46,606 nt of DNA from Gracilaria domingensis. Lineage: Eukaryota > Rhodophyta > Florideophyceae > Gracilariales > Gracilariaceae. The stretch lies in the NCBI GenBank assembly GCA_022539475.1, contig VCMS01000373.1:1-46606 (forward strand), read 5' to 3'. Position numbers and translations under genes: made by a program. Under the pieces are notes generated by a model. It did no database searches and had not been told where the DNA came from. It worked only from the letters and a program-made list of their open reading frames with translations. Shown one piece after another: positions 17,690 to 27,207 of the stretch; the stretch's first letter is position 1; every line of letters begins with the position of its first letter.

Positions 17690-18730
17690 TGGTCTAGAAT
17701 CAACCTCGACTACTTCGAGTTCCAGCTTGTACTGGACGAGGGCCATCCTCTTGTGCGGGCGAATTCACCGGAAGCAGCGTCTTTTTCGGACACCGATTTC
17801 TTGCGCGATATAACCACTCAAGGAAACAACAGCGGTCATGAGAACATAGACGAGTTCAACTCGAAGACGTGATCGGTTTTGTCGATTTTTGCCTATCTCA
17901 CTTCAATCTCCCTGACGCATTCATCGACAAAGCCCCAAGCATGAACATAGAGAGCTGAGCGGAATCTTTTTCCCGTGTCCTGAAGCCTTCCAATAAATTT
18001 GCCGAACAGATCATTTCACTCCACAAAGCACCCGAATCGCCCAACTTGCTTTCGTAAGGGTCGAATTAATGAATAGTTCTATCCTATGGGCATCGTGCGA
18101 CCAACGGCGAGTGTGGAAACTGATACTCCTGCATTCCGAGGACAGGGTATAGACCTGGATGCAATGTTAAGCATGAAGACGGAAATCATTGCTGATCGCT
18201 GGGATGGTAGCGCCCAAGGAGAAAAGAGAACCATGACAGTATCTCTCGCTTGAGTCAAAATGAGATTGTTCTGCCCACATTAGACCGTGTGGTACTGACG
18301 TCCTCGCAGCGATGTAACAAGAAGGAACAGGGGGAGGCATACTTGTGCATGTTGCCTATAGTTGTTGTGAACAGATGGGCAGCTTAATTGGCGCTATGGG
18401 ATCTGCAGTTTCAAATAAGACTGTATTGGAGATGGATCTACAATCCGCTGTGACAGATACTGCCGTATTTCTTGCTGTGCATGACCCATGAAAGCGGTGG
18501 TTGTACCTAGTCAGATGTTTTCAGATAAGTGTGGGATCGTCGCATCCGCAAATGGATGCCATCACTAGGACTTGTTTGGACGCTTTGCCATCTCGTATTC
18601 TACCCGTATTCAATACGAGATCATTCTTGAGGCTCAGCCTGGAACAAAAGGGCGCACTCAGACAGAATTGGAACGCTTCGTAGTGAGAGTTATACCCGTG
18701 GAAGACTATTGTCGAGTTGAATTCTAATGG
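17690..18730 (+). pseudogene. Decayed coding sequence of unknown function
   Basis: No frame stays open for long, but coding-like phrases succeed each other on the plus strand in alternating frames: DYFEFQLVLDEGHPLVRANS near 17708, DVIGFVDFCLSHFNLPDAFI near 17868, TDTPAFRGQGIDLDAMLSMK near 18122, NEIVLPTLDRVVLTSSQRC near 18260 and GTKGRTQTELERFVVRVIPV near 18646. Together they could be the remains of a protein of 300 or more residues with at least five frameshifts. I recognise no family. It could be an inactivated host gene or an old transposon gene. Confidence 0.4.
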
Positions 18731-18993
18731 AGAAGACGCTTCTCTCCCAAAATGTTCCTCCTGCGACACGCAAGCACACTACTGTAGCTGAGATCCAGAA
18801 TCTCCTGCCGATAACCGTCTCAACCAAGCTAAGTTATTCTGATAGCTGCAACATATAGCGTATCCCTACAACCCTATAATCTGCTCGAAACCCTGAGCCG
18901 ATCGATATGAACTTACGCAAGCTCATTTCTTTCGGAACAAAGTCTCTGTGAACAAATGCCAAGAGTTTATCATGTAATATAGTGTGCATGGGT

Positions 18994-19996
18994 TTAGTCC
19001 GCTCTGAGCTCGAACTTTTCCATTTCAACACCCTTTTGTGTAATACGACATATTTCGACGGTATCACCTGTATAAATGTCACGCTCACCAGCCGATGTGA
19101 ACGCATCCTTAACAAGCTCTACACATGGTTCTAACGGGAGTTCCTTTCGGCTAGGATCGGGAGTCATCTGACGGAACTCGACCTGATTGTCTAGGACGGG
19201 TTGCAAAAGATATTGACCGGTACCACTACACACTGCTCGCACCTTCTCGTGAGATCCAATCGCGTCGTATCCATACGACCAACCTTGTCCTACATACGGA
19301 GCACAGACACATAGATATGCAGAGTTAGTCTTCACGTCAAAGGGAGATTGCACTCGATACTTTTTCTCAGACGTCAGAGGTGAAATAGAAACTGTGATAA
19401 CCTCAATCAGTGCATCCATCGAATGCATCAGTAGGAGCCAACACAAGTCGTCATTGAAAAGCAGGATGAAACAGAATGAAACATAGAGTAGTGAAAAACG
19501 TACCGTTTTCGTCAATACCGCCAAGAACGTTGAAGGTATAGTAAGGTTGAAAGCGTCTGTAGTACAACATCGTAGATAAAAGCTGTGAAATAGCTTCGAG
19601 GGTCATATCCTTCCGATGACGATGCTTGTATTGAGCCAGTCTAATCTTCAACACTTTGTGAAGAATGACAATATCCGTATGCATGCCACTGCTAGCCAAC
19701 ACAGCGTGGTCGGTGAGTTTGAGCACCCTGCTGACATATCTAGTGGGGACGGAATATCCAGAGCCGAGACGAGTGTCGGACGCCACGATGGTGTAATCCG
19801 CCCCGGACACGGATACAACCGTACCTCCATTGTTCTCGTATGGCTGGAAGTGACGCGAGAGAGGGGCGGCTGGATGAGCAATGTCTAGAGGATCGTTGGG
19901 ATCATGATGGTCGCCAAGAGTGAAACCAGTAGCGGCGCTTTGCGGATCGGCATGCGGCGGACCGCGGATAGAAGCGTTTGGCTGCAAGATGGACAT
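18994..19996 (-). CDS. PSMB1: 20S proteasome subunit beta-6 (PSMB1 type), one intron
   Basis: Two exons: 19996-19504 and 19289-18994, 262 residues in all. The 214-nt intron (19503-19290) starts GTACGT and ends GTAG; removing it restores GGIDENG followed by QGWSYGYDAIGS. The sequence follows beta-6 throughout: YENNGGTVVSVSG, FTIVASDTRL-like YTIVASDTRLGSGYSV, LSTMLYYRRFQPYYTFN, LLQPVLDNQVEFRQM and KDAFTSAGERDIYTGD. Beta-6 is a non-catalytic subunit of the inner beta ring. The segment before YENNGG lacks an active-site Thr, as expected. I chose the ATG at 19996 (MSILQPN) because upstream in-frame codons lack ATG. The N-terminal 45 residues are longer than in animal homologs. Confidence 0.95.
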
Positions 19997-20235
19997 GTTT
20001 GGTTGACGCGATAAGGATGGTGAATGCGTTAGAGGCCGCACGGTGGCCTTCAGCCTTTATGAAGTCGCACGCAGACCACACCGCACAGCTGGAACTTCCT
20101 AGCCTGGAAGCGAAACATACACGCATTAATTATTAATTAATGCTCAGGTTTCAATCAGCAATGCTGATGCAGCCTTTCATTGCTTTGTCCCAACGAGATC
20201 CCCCTTTCGCAGACGAGTTCATTGCTTTACAAACT

Positions 20236-21056
20236 GTTATCGTACCGTCTTGGGAAAATCATGCTAAGCTACTACTATTCGTCAATCGCGATTCCCACTA
20301 GAGCACCCGTAGCAGAATAGACAACAGAATGATGCAAGTAATCGCTGCAAGAATCGGTGTCAAACCAGCCCCGATAAGAATGTTTGTCAGAGTTGTCCAA
20401 TTCACATGAGACGCGCTCGCAATCTGCACACCAACCACCGCCCCCACAACCGCGTGTGAAGTCGAAACTGGAAGTCCAAACGAGGATGCAACCAACACAG
20501 AACAAGCAGCCGCAAACTGCGCGGGAAACGCTCTGGCAAAAGTCCATGGTTTTGAGCTAAGCGACTTCTCCCCACTGCCTCCAATCGTCGCGATGACTCG
20601 CGCCCCGAAAATGCTTAATCCGAGTGCAATGGCCACACCCCCGGTGCATAGCACGCCTAACAAAAGGCCGTGTGCTATAGTGTCGACTTTGCCTTCACTA
20701 GTTCTGAGAAGATAGTAACGAAGGATCATTACGAACGGCCCAACTCCATTGGACACGTCGTTGCTACCGTGTGCGAACGACAATGCCGGTACCGTCGTAA
20801 CTAGAAGCCCGCCAAAGTACCACGAGTTCTCCGTCAAAGCAATCTTCTTTGGTCGGAGCAGTCCCGCCATTCCGTAACTTGTAACTGGCTGATCGGATTG
20901 TTCTCCAGGTTTTTCGGTCGAGTCTTCGCCAGATTTCTCATCCGAACATTCCGGGAGTGTTTCCGAGGCAAGTTTCCCATATTCGCCGTTCACCACCAAC
21001 CATCCACCGACGAAACCAAGTACAAACGCCATAGTCAAACCAGTGAGGAAGTTACG
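20236..21056 (-). repeat. Duplicated segment, copy 1 (3' half of PiT gene)
   Basis: About 820 bp match 27220-28040 with roughly five substitutions and no indels that I could find. Similarity begins at gttatcgta in both copies and ends abruptly near gaagtta/gaagttg. The segment contains the last ~250 codons and stop of the phosphate transporter plus about 60 bp downstream. Confidence 0.95.
20298..21052 (-). pseudogene. Truncated copy of PiT phosphate transporter gene
   Basis: Encodes only the C-terminal half of the transporter, from NFLTGLTMAF to the stop, including the second signature GSNDVSNGVG. The frame remains open upstream to 21260, but that part has no similarity to the transporter and runs antisense to a different decayed coding sequence. 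Amino-acid changes against the intact gene are few (Ala to Val in TMAFALG, Glu to Gly in GEYEKL, Ala to Thr in NWATLT). Without the first half of the membrane domain it should not transport phosphate. It is most likely a dead partial duplicate. Confidence 0.88.
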
Positions 21057-21129
21057 TGTCGGCGCGTGCGTCGTCTCTCGCTGCTGGGTGGTGGCGAATG
21101 GCGCCCGATACAGCCCAGCAGCACGCAAG

Positions 21130-21643
21130 CTCAATACTGCCCTTGCCATACATGGGACGCCGTGAAAACAGACGACGACGTAGGAGATGCCAGCAAGAAC
21201 TGGAAAGATGTCTGGAATGAAGGTGCACCAAGTACTCAGGCGGGCTTCGTTTGTACGCAAACGAAATTGTTGAAATATGTGAGCAACGGCTATCTACTTT
21301 TGCCCAGTACCGCGTGAAGAGAAGCGCTGCAGCCACGCTAGGAGACCTCGCGAACGCATCAAATGACACTGTAGATGTGCAGTACATGTCTCGAAGCGCA
21401 AAAGCGTTGTCAGCGGTGCTTCCGGGTCATATCTAGGAAGGACAAAATGTTTTCAGTGAGGTAATTGGGTCTCTGACAGATTCTTGCTCAAGTCCATCTT
21501 TGTGGGAGTCTTGCGGCGGGGGCACAGGTGTTGTGCAGGCCCTGCTGTCCGAATCTCACCGAGAGAAGAAGGATTATCGAATTGCAGCAATTGATGCAGC
21601 GAGGAAGGTGCTGGTTAACACCCGGGAGACCGTGAGATTGTAA
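21130..21643 (+). pseudogene. Fragment resembling the HEAT-repeat proteasome adaptor ECM29
   Basis: On the plus strand, three phrases in successive frames read as one HEAT-repeat protein: HTWDAVKTDDDVGDASKNWK with DVWNEG (21145-21235), LYANEIVEICEQRLSTFAQY then RVKRSAAATLGDLAN (21249-21355), LSAVLPGHI (to 21435), and in the next frame NVFSEVIGSLTD to a stop at 21641-21643. The order of a W..VW motif, an LY..EI helix, a basic AA.A..L helix and an ALPG turn resembles ECM29. No start codon or upstream part is present, since the partial PiT copy abuts it. ECM29 naming is a pattern-based guess; the frameshifts make it a relic either way. Confidence 0.33.
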
Positions 21644-22120
21644 TTGGAGGAGGAGACATCACTGATGTCACATCAGACGTACGAGTATCATTCAAATATC
21701 AAAAGCCGCGTGCAATACCGAGTCACTCGGCTGTTGATATCACCCATACATATCGGCACCGCAAGTAGTACGGCTGATATCTACCATCCCCAGCATATCA
21801 CGAATGCATCATTATTTGCAAGTACAGCGAACGACATACGTACGAAGATAAGTGACACTTCGCCTGACCCTGGTCAAAGAAGCTGATATCAGAACTACCT
21901 GCGGCTCCTGAGTCTGGAGCGTTGACAATACAGGGCTGGGACCTAACATTCATATGTACAATCGGGTCGGATGCAGGATACATGCTAGTTCTTTTGCCTG
22001 ATTTCGCCGAAAAAATGGGTGGGTGGGGTCGAAGGACGTCGTCAGTGGTTTATTGGCGTTCAACGTGGTACATGAGAAGCTTCTTGTCGTCGTGCGCCCC
22101 TCTGCCGATCTCTAGGGGAT
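21644..22120. other. Spacer, no gene seen
   Basis: Short open frames only and no start or domain worth naming. The stretch contains several ATATC/GATAT words around 21740-21800. It ends at the left target-site duplication of the LINE fragment. Confidence 0.5.
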
Positions 22121-22140
22121 GAAAGACCACGTATTTGAGA
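22121..22140 (+). repeat. Left target-site duplication of LINE fragment
   Basis: gaaagaccacgtatttgaga; the first 14 bases are repeated exactly at 22934-22947 and 19 of 20 bases overall. Direct repeats of this length flanking a 5'-truncated, 3'-tailed insert are the mark of target-primed reverse transcription. Confidence 0.85.
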
Positions 22141-22933
22141 TTTGGTGCACAGTTGGAACGCTAAAAGCCAAGGTGTTCTTCCCGGAGGGGTTAACGTCTG
22201 CTCTTACACAACTGAAGTTCTCGCGATGCTAGCAGCTCTGAAAGAGATTCCTCCAGAGTTCGAAGGAATAATAAGAATCTTCTCAGACTCTCAATCACTT
22301 ATCCTCGCATTGCAGGGAAGCTTGAGAAAGCAACCGCATTATGTACAGCAACTACCTCATGCGCTGCACGCGCTGAGCTTTCGTTGCACAGTATATATCG
22401 TCTGGATCCCTGGCCACAGCGGCGTTCTACGAAATGAACGTGTGGATTCCTTGGCCAAATCGGGACTTGGACTGCAATTGAGCGAGCAGATTGCGGTGAA
22501 ATTCGACTTCATAGACGCGAAGGCCCAGCTTGTGACTCGAACGAGATCCATGCCTCTTCTCACGAACTGGCCCGAATCGCCGAAGAATGAGGTCGGTGTG
22601 CGAAAAGCGGAGGTCACATTGGCACAGTTCTATACGGGACACGTCCCATCCTTACATCCCGTGGCATCCTACCTTTACGGACAGATTGAACGGTGTGTAT
22701 GTGGCACAAACATCAAAAGGGACGCGGAACGTGTAGTGCTGCGCTGTCCGCTGACAAACGCCCCACGTCGAGAAACACTACCTTCAATAGCTGCGAGGCA
22801 AAATCTTAGTCTTCCCGAGCTGATTAGACAATATCCACAAAGAATGTTGGCCTTCTTAAAGAGAGAACACTTCCTGTAGAAGTTTTACTACAATTTAGGA
22901 ATTAGAGTTGTTGTCCACATTAAAGAAGAAGAA
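22135..22933 (+). mobile_element. 5'-truncated LINE (non-LTR retrotransposon) with RNase H
   Basis: An insert of about 800 bp carries one open frame (22142-22879, 245 codons, open from its truncated 5' edge). It starts inside an RNase H domain of the LINE type: the acidic residues are seen in TTEVLAMLAAL (Glu), IFSDSQSLILAL (Asp) and IPGHSGVLRNERVDSLAKSG (Asp); the first Asp is missing because of the truncation. It ends with a CxC...LRCP.......R pattern (CVCGTNI, LRCPLTNAPRRET) typical of the C-terminus of LINE ORF2 proteins. After the stop at 22879 comes a short 3' UTR ending in an agaagaag tail. It is flanked by direct repeats and is dead on arrival, lacking reverse transcriptase. Confidence 0.9.
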
Positions 22934-22953
22934 GAAAGACCACGTATGTGAGA
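22934..22953 (+). repeat. Right target-site duplication of LINE fragment
   Basis: gaaagaccacgtatgtgaga, directly after the AAG-rich tail; matches 22121-22140 except for one base. Confidence 0.85.
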
Positions 22954-24218
22954 GAGAGAGGCTGTAGTCGTCAGCAGCGAAGCACCTCAGCAGTAGAAAA
23001 CAGCTTAGAGACCTGATGCTTTGTTCGTACTATGTGCAATAGCCCAGTGCGTGTAGCACGGCGACGGATTTGTAGTTGATGGCTGGGGTATTGGGGGAAG
23101 GAGTATAGGCTCTGGGAGTCCTGACATTTGCGTGTTCATAAATGAGAGAGACAGAGATCTGCTGTGAAAGCATTTCGAGTTCGTGCAAAACCGCAAAAGG
23201 TCCAGTGAGTTATCCCGAAACTCAAGTCATAAAAACAGTGTCCACCGACGGCTCATCATCCGACGTTAACAGCAGTGCTAACTTCATCGTCTTTTGTGCG
23301 GACACCAATCTCCGTATGCTAAACGAATTAAGAATGTCCATATCAAACCGCCTTCGCAGCGCTATCAGATGCATGTGTTGCGTGGTGCTCCCGGCAAGGA
23401 TAGACGCAGCTTGTTGGACACACATTGTCTCGTACTTCAAAATTCTATTCCTGCCGCTTTGTAATACGGAGCAGCTGACCGCAGTAAAGAAGGAAAGAAA
23501 CGTTCCGCTTAAGTCGTAATTAGGCTTGGGTGCTCATAGAGAGAGAGTGTGTGACAGTCTGTCCCTCCACCGCGCACCTCGCGCGCGCACCTCGCTTCTT
23601 CGGCTGCTCGGGAGCTGGCAGGAGACGTGAGAAGGCTACAATAAGAGGGCTGGTGGACGCGCTCCACCAGTCCGGGGAGGGCGGCCAGACAGAAGCTCTG
23701 ATTCTGCCGCCATTCTGCCGCCATTCTGTTGCCCTTTCTCGTGACGCTTGCCTCTCGTAGTACGCTTAGAATCCGCAGAGCGCTGCGCGATGAATCAACG
23801 TACCTCAAGAAGTTGGTGCGTGATCAATTAAACGAGTTGTTGTTTGAATTCACCTCTAGAATCACGGTAACCTTAGTGTGTTTTGGTTGTGCAGACATTA
23901 ATAGATAATGGTCTTTGCTCTTGCCTGCTGTGCCGGTTTATGTGGACTGCTGCAGATATACACGATCACGTGCACGTGTCTGCACTGATCTGGGTTACAC
24001 GATTGGAATTGCATAACATCATGTTATGATGGCAATGAATTCCTCAAACACACACTAAAAGCAGTAGCTAGCGCTCGCCCTAAATAGCCAGCAAGCTCCT
24101 CAGATACTGAGCCAGATCAAGACATCGCAAGCCGGCATTGACATCCTCGCAGGCTCGGCAGTGCCGAGTCGGCACAGCCACAATGACTCTCTGCTGCAGC
24201 CACCCCAGGGTGCCACCC
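22954..24218. other. Spacer, no gene supported
   Basis: Open frames here are short, lack context and show no motif. The longest, 125 codons on the plus strand (23142-23519), has a Cys-rich mixed composition and no homolog that I recognise. A GA/CT-rich stretch lies at 22950-22960 and 23540-23552. From about 24070 on is the upstream region of the C2H2 gene. Confidence 0.5.
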
Positions 24219-24226
24219 TATAAATA
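24219..24226 (+). promoter_or_regulatory. TATA box of the C2H2 zinc-finger gene
   Basis: TATAAATA on the plus strand, 129 bp before the ATG at 24355, so transcription would start near 24250. Confidence 0.6.
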
Positions 24227-24354
24227 CAAGAGTAGGCATACATATCCGTCTATATTTTCCCAAGTACCAAGGGTATGGCCTTGAGCGCTACAAGAGAAAA
24301 AATTAACTTCTCTAGACTCAAAACGTTGCAAACCCGGGGTTGATTCCGAAGACA

Positions 24355-24983
24355 ATGTCTGCACAGGGCTCAGGTGTCCAGATTCCAAGCGCGGAACAAT
24401 CATTTCCTTGTCCAGTTACGGACTGTGGGCGGTAAGTTTTATGCCAAATGTTTCACCTGCTCACAGAAGCACTAATCCTAATGTGTTGTGGTTCTTGTCT
24501 ACAACTTCAATGCAAAGCACTTTCAAGTCGAAACGTAAGTTGGAGTCTTCTCCACCCTCTTCAGTCAATTGGACGACTAATATGTTCCTGTTTGTGACGC
24601 AACCAGAGTCCCGCAGTGCTCATCGAAACAAAATACATCGAGGCGGGTCGGGGCCGCATAAGGGAAGTTACGCTTGTTCTCGATGCGAGCTGACGTTTGA
24701 CACGAAATCGGGACGAAACAATCACGTCAAAGAAAAACATGTAAGCAAAATTACATACCCTTTCGTGGATGCGTCTTGTCTTTAGAACGCTGTAACTAAC
24801 TCCAGGGAGGAGAGTAGGCTCACTGATATCTTGGGCATTGTATGCGACAACTCCGTTCCTATTCGTCAAAAAACGAACGCAGGAGTCAGGAACACTCTCA
24901 ACAGGTATATCTTGGAGCCCTTCAGAACCTGGATTCACTTCCAACTTGAATACCCTAAGAACCATTATGAAATGCTGAAGTAG
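24355..24983 (+). CDS. Two-finger C2H2 protein, four exons including a 17-nt microexon
   Basis: Inferred exons: 24355-24431, 24518-24534, 24607-24740 and 24786-24983; introns of 86, 72 and 45 nt start GTAAGT, GTAAGT and GTAAGC and end AAG, CAG and TAG. Joined, they give 141 residues. Finger 1 spans exons 1-3 and has perfect spacing C-x4-C-x12-H-x4-H (first Cys pair in CPVTDC, His pair in HRNKIH). Finger 2 lies in exon 3: YACSRCELTFDTKSGRNNH and a His four residues on. Skipping or shifting the microexon destroys finger 1, which supports the model. The last exon (from NAVTNSREES to YEMLK) has no known domain. A nucleic-acid-binding role is likely. Its stop is 20 nt from that of the convergent kinase gene. 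Intron 3 is the least certain junction. Confidence 0.75.
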
Positions 24984-25003
24984 ATAAAGATCGATATGAA
25001 TGC

Positions 25004-26491
25004 TTACGCACGATAGCCCTCCCCTACCTCATAATTTGTCTTGTCCACAAGTTGTTTTGCATTCAAAAGTAACCGTGCCAACATTTCAACATCTTCATCG
25101 CATATTCTACTAAACCCAGTTCCATCCTCATGCTCAAAGCCTTGCAAGATGAACGAAAGGGAGCCTTGGATCGGGACGATTTCAAGCAAAGTCCTAAGAA
25201 CCGTTAGTGGGGCATACCTCTCCCACAAGCTCAAGTACTCGTCAATGGCCAGAGGGGTTGCACAATCGTTAAAACAGAAAACATCACATAAAGGAATGTC
25301 GATTTTAGCTGAACCCCAGTCGAATACAACAAGAGCGCCATCGTGATCTTTCAGGACATTCTCAGTTATGTCGCCATGTGTTAATGACAATGGACATTTC
25401 CCACTATCATAAAACTCACGTAGAAGTCGGAACAGTGCGGTGCTATAAACTTCAAGATTTGCTTGCCCATCTTTCGCGCGATGTCTAAACTCTTCATATT
25501 TTGCCAGCTTCTTTCTCACAACTTTCTCCGCGAGCAGTATTTTTGTTTGTCGGATCAGTGACTGAGAAGATTCGACTTGTAAACCAACTCTTCTCAGGGC
25601 TTCAATGTGCTGAATTGATTGTATTTGAAGCTTTCCGAGCTCGATCAAAACTCGAGAAAAGTCTTGGCGTCTGGTCTCATCTGCAACTGGCTCCCCTTGG
25701 TCGTTCATTAGCATCCATTGCTTCTCCTCGTTCACAAATATCGGGGCTCTTACTAATTGCGGCGCAAAACTCGCCACTAGACTTGTCACCTTTACTTCTG
25801 TACTGTTGCTGGCCTTCAGGTACACTCTTCCCTTGTTGGTAACAATCCTAAGTACACAGGCCGTGCCATGAGTTATGTGGAACTGTTCAAAGTTACCTTG
25901 CACTTCGTATCCCAGCTTTGAAAGCGTATCACATGCAGCGTTTGATGTAATGGTGAACCAACCAGGCACCTCCCACGGTCGAAGGCCAGATTCATTTTCA
26001 CCAATCTTATACTCGTAGTCCCTCGACATGCAGGCAAAAGCCTCGAAGTCCTTAGCATCATGTATCCAACGAGACTGCTCTTTGTCCATAGAATTCAGTA
26101 ATGTACGTACTTGTTCCACTGCCATCCATTCAAACCGCTCGCATGCAGGAGCCACAGGCATCCCTTTGACTTCTTCGGTTGGAGACAGACATTCAAAGGC
26201 AGAGAAGATTGGTCTAACATGAGCATTTTCAACGTCGTTGATAGTAGAATACAACAGTATAAGTTCGAACTTTGTCCCACAGATCTCTGCAAGCCGTTTA
26301 CTGATGCAATCGCACACTTTTTTCCCGTATGATGGTATTTCAGGGCACTTCAGTCGTGGAAAGCAAAGTTTGCCGCCGCCGTTGTGTTCCACAATAACGC
26401 TGCTTTTATACGCGTTGGTTATCACAACAATATATGGAAGTGGTGGTAGATCTGGCGGGCACGCATCCTTTGTTTCCACGGTGGTTTCCAT
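25004..26491 (-). CDS. APH-family phosphotransferase with N-terminal Nudix-like region
   Basis: Predicted 495 residues from the ATG at 26491 (METTVETKD). The C-terminal ~300 residues look like an aminoglycoside phosphotransferase/choline kinase fold: YLKASNSTEVKVTSL near the nucleotide-binding Lys, the catalytic loop LTHGDITENVL and the metal-binding VVFDWGSAKID. The catalytic loop has three residues between Asp and Asn where four are usual. Residues 20-150 (YIVVITNAYKSSVIVEHNGG, KLCFPRLKCPEIP, a WMAVEQVRTLL end) resemble a Nudix fold without an intact Nudix box; that part is inference. Substrate unknown: a small hydroxyl compound or a protein is possible. A CAG just upstream of the ATG could be an acceptor of a 5' intron. 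Confidence 0.7.
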   Translation of the reverse strand: METTVETKDACPPDLPPLPYIVVITNAYKSSVIVEHNGGGKLCFPRLKCPEIPSYGKKVCDCISKRLAEICGTKFELILLYSTINDVENAHVRPIFSAFECLSPTEEVKGMPVAPACERFEWMAVEQVRTLLNSMDKEQSRWIHDAKDFEAFACMSRDYEYKIGENESGLRPWEVPGWFTITSNAACDTLSKLGYEVQGNFEQFHITHGTACVLRIVTNKGRVYLKASNSTEVKVTSLVASFAPQLVRAPIFVNEEKQWMLMNDQGEPVADETRRQDFSRVLIELGKLQIQSIQHIEALRRVGLQVESSQSLIRQTKILLAEKVVRKKLAKYEEFRHRAKDGQANLEVYSTALFRLLREFYDSGKCPLSLTHGDITENVLKDHDGALVVFDWGSAKIDIPLCDVFCFNDCATPLAIDEYLSLWERYAPLTVLRTLLEIVPIQGSLSFILQGFEHEDGTGFSRICDEDVEMLARLLLNAKQLVDKTNYEVGEGYRA

Positions 26492-26795
26492 CGGAGACGC
26501 TCTGCGCACAAATAGTACGTCGATGAAGAGTAGATAATGATGATGAATGCAATTTATTCTTTAGGTTCACACGGCTCAACAAGACCGGTGGCTCCGGCAG
26601 GAGCAAGCCGACGGCGGTTTATCCGTGCGGTTTTCGGTGTGGTAAAGAAGAGAAGAACGGTTTTCCTCTTACTCTGCTGATCGTTAGCCAGAACATCCTC
26701 AGTGTTGAGAACGGGCAGGGGAGAATCTACAGCATGTGAGGCAAGTGTCCAAACGCTGCAGAATCCTCACACCACAGAGGGGTGATCCTCGCGAA

Positions 26796-26887
26796 CCGTT
26801 TCCGTAAGGATCTGTCCAATGGCATCAATACAAGTAAAACATCCTTATAAACGACCGCCCCAATTGGTCAGATCCTTACGGAAACGG
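26796..26887. repeat. 19-bp perfect inverted repeat around two CCAAT words
   Basis: ccgtttccgtaaggatctg (26796-26814) is repeated inverted at 26869-26887. The 54-bp interior has CCAAT next to each arm (26816-26820 and 26860-26864) and TTATAA in the middle. It may be a palindromic regulatory element upstream of the kinase gene or the ends of a tiny transposon. Confidence 0.75.
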
Positions 26888-27013
26888 CGCAACCGCTCGA
26901 ACCGCTCGGCACATCACGGCATAGCGTCAGCAATGCCGCGACGTATCTGACGCTGTCAGAACAGCCGACATGTCGGTGCCGCTACACCCAGTGACCGCAA
27001 AAGATGTGGGTGA

Positions 27014-27057
27014 ATAATTAGTGTGGTAACGAATATAATGTGGCCCACACTAATTAT
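27014..27057. repeat. 13-bp inverted repeat hairpin
   Basis: ataattagtgtgg (27014-27026) pairs perfectly with ccacactaattat (27045-27057) across an 18-bp loop. Confidence 0.75.
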
Positions 27058-27135
27058 GGCGGAGGCTCTCAGAGAGACTCTTGGGAGGAAAGCCGGAAAG
27101 TTTCCATTTGCCGTTTTCTTGGCTTTACAAGTTGT

Positions 27136-27189
27136 ATTTGAAAGCAACGATAACAGTTGTAAATTACAGTGTTAACGTTGCTTTCAAAT
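27136..27189. repeat. 14-bp inverted repeat hairpin
   Basis: atttgaaagcaacg (27136-27149) pairs perfectly with cgttgctttcaaat (27176-27189); the stem continues inward for six more bases with one mismatch. Confidence 0.75.
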
Positions 27190-27207
27190 GCCATTAAATA
27201 AAGGTCT

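Larger units (their letters stand above)
26492..27207. other. Spacer rich in inverted repeats
   Basis: No gene. Three separate inverted repeats are listed individually (26796-26887, 27014-27057, 27136-27189), and an AATAAAGG followed by (CGTT)4 closes the stretch. It separates the kinase gene's 5' end from the 3' end of the PiT gene. The hairpins and simple-repeat tail suggest short non-autonomous transposon debris. Confidence 0.5.

Noticed and set aside
20898..21317. 139-codon plus-strand frame as an intact gene
   Set aside because: Its first half is antisense to the PiT copy; only the second half belongs to the decayed HEAT-repeat fragment, which continues in other frames.
24561..24965. 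134-codon minus-strand frame that could extend the kinase gene by splicing
   Set aside because: The kinase frame ends naturally at 25004, and the plus strand here codes for exons 3 and 4 of the C2H2 gene with perfect finger spacing.
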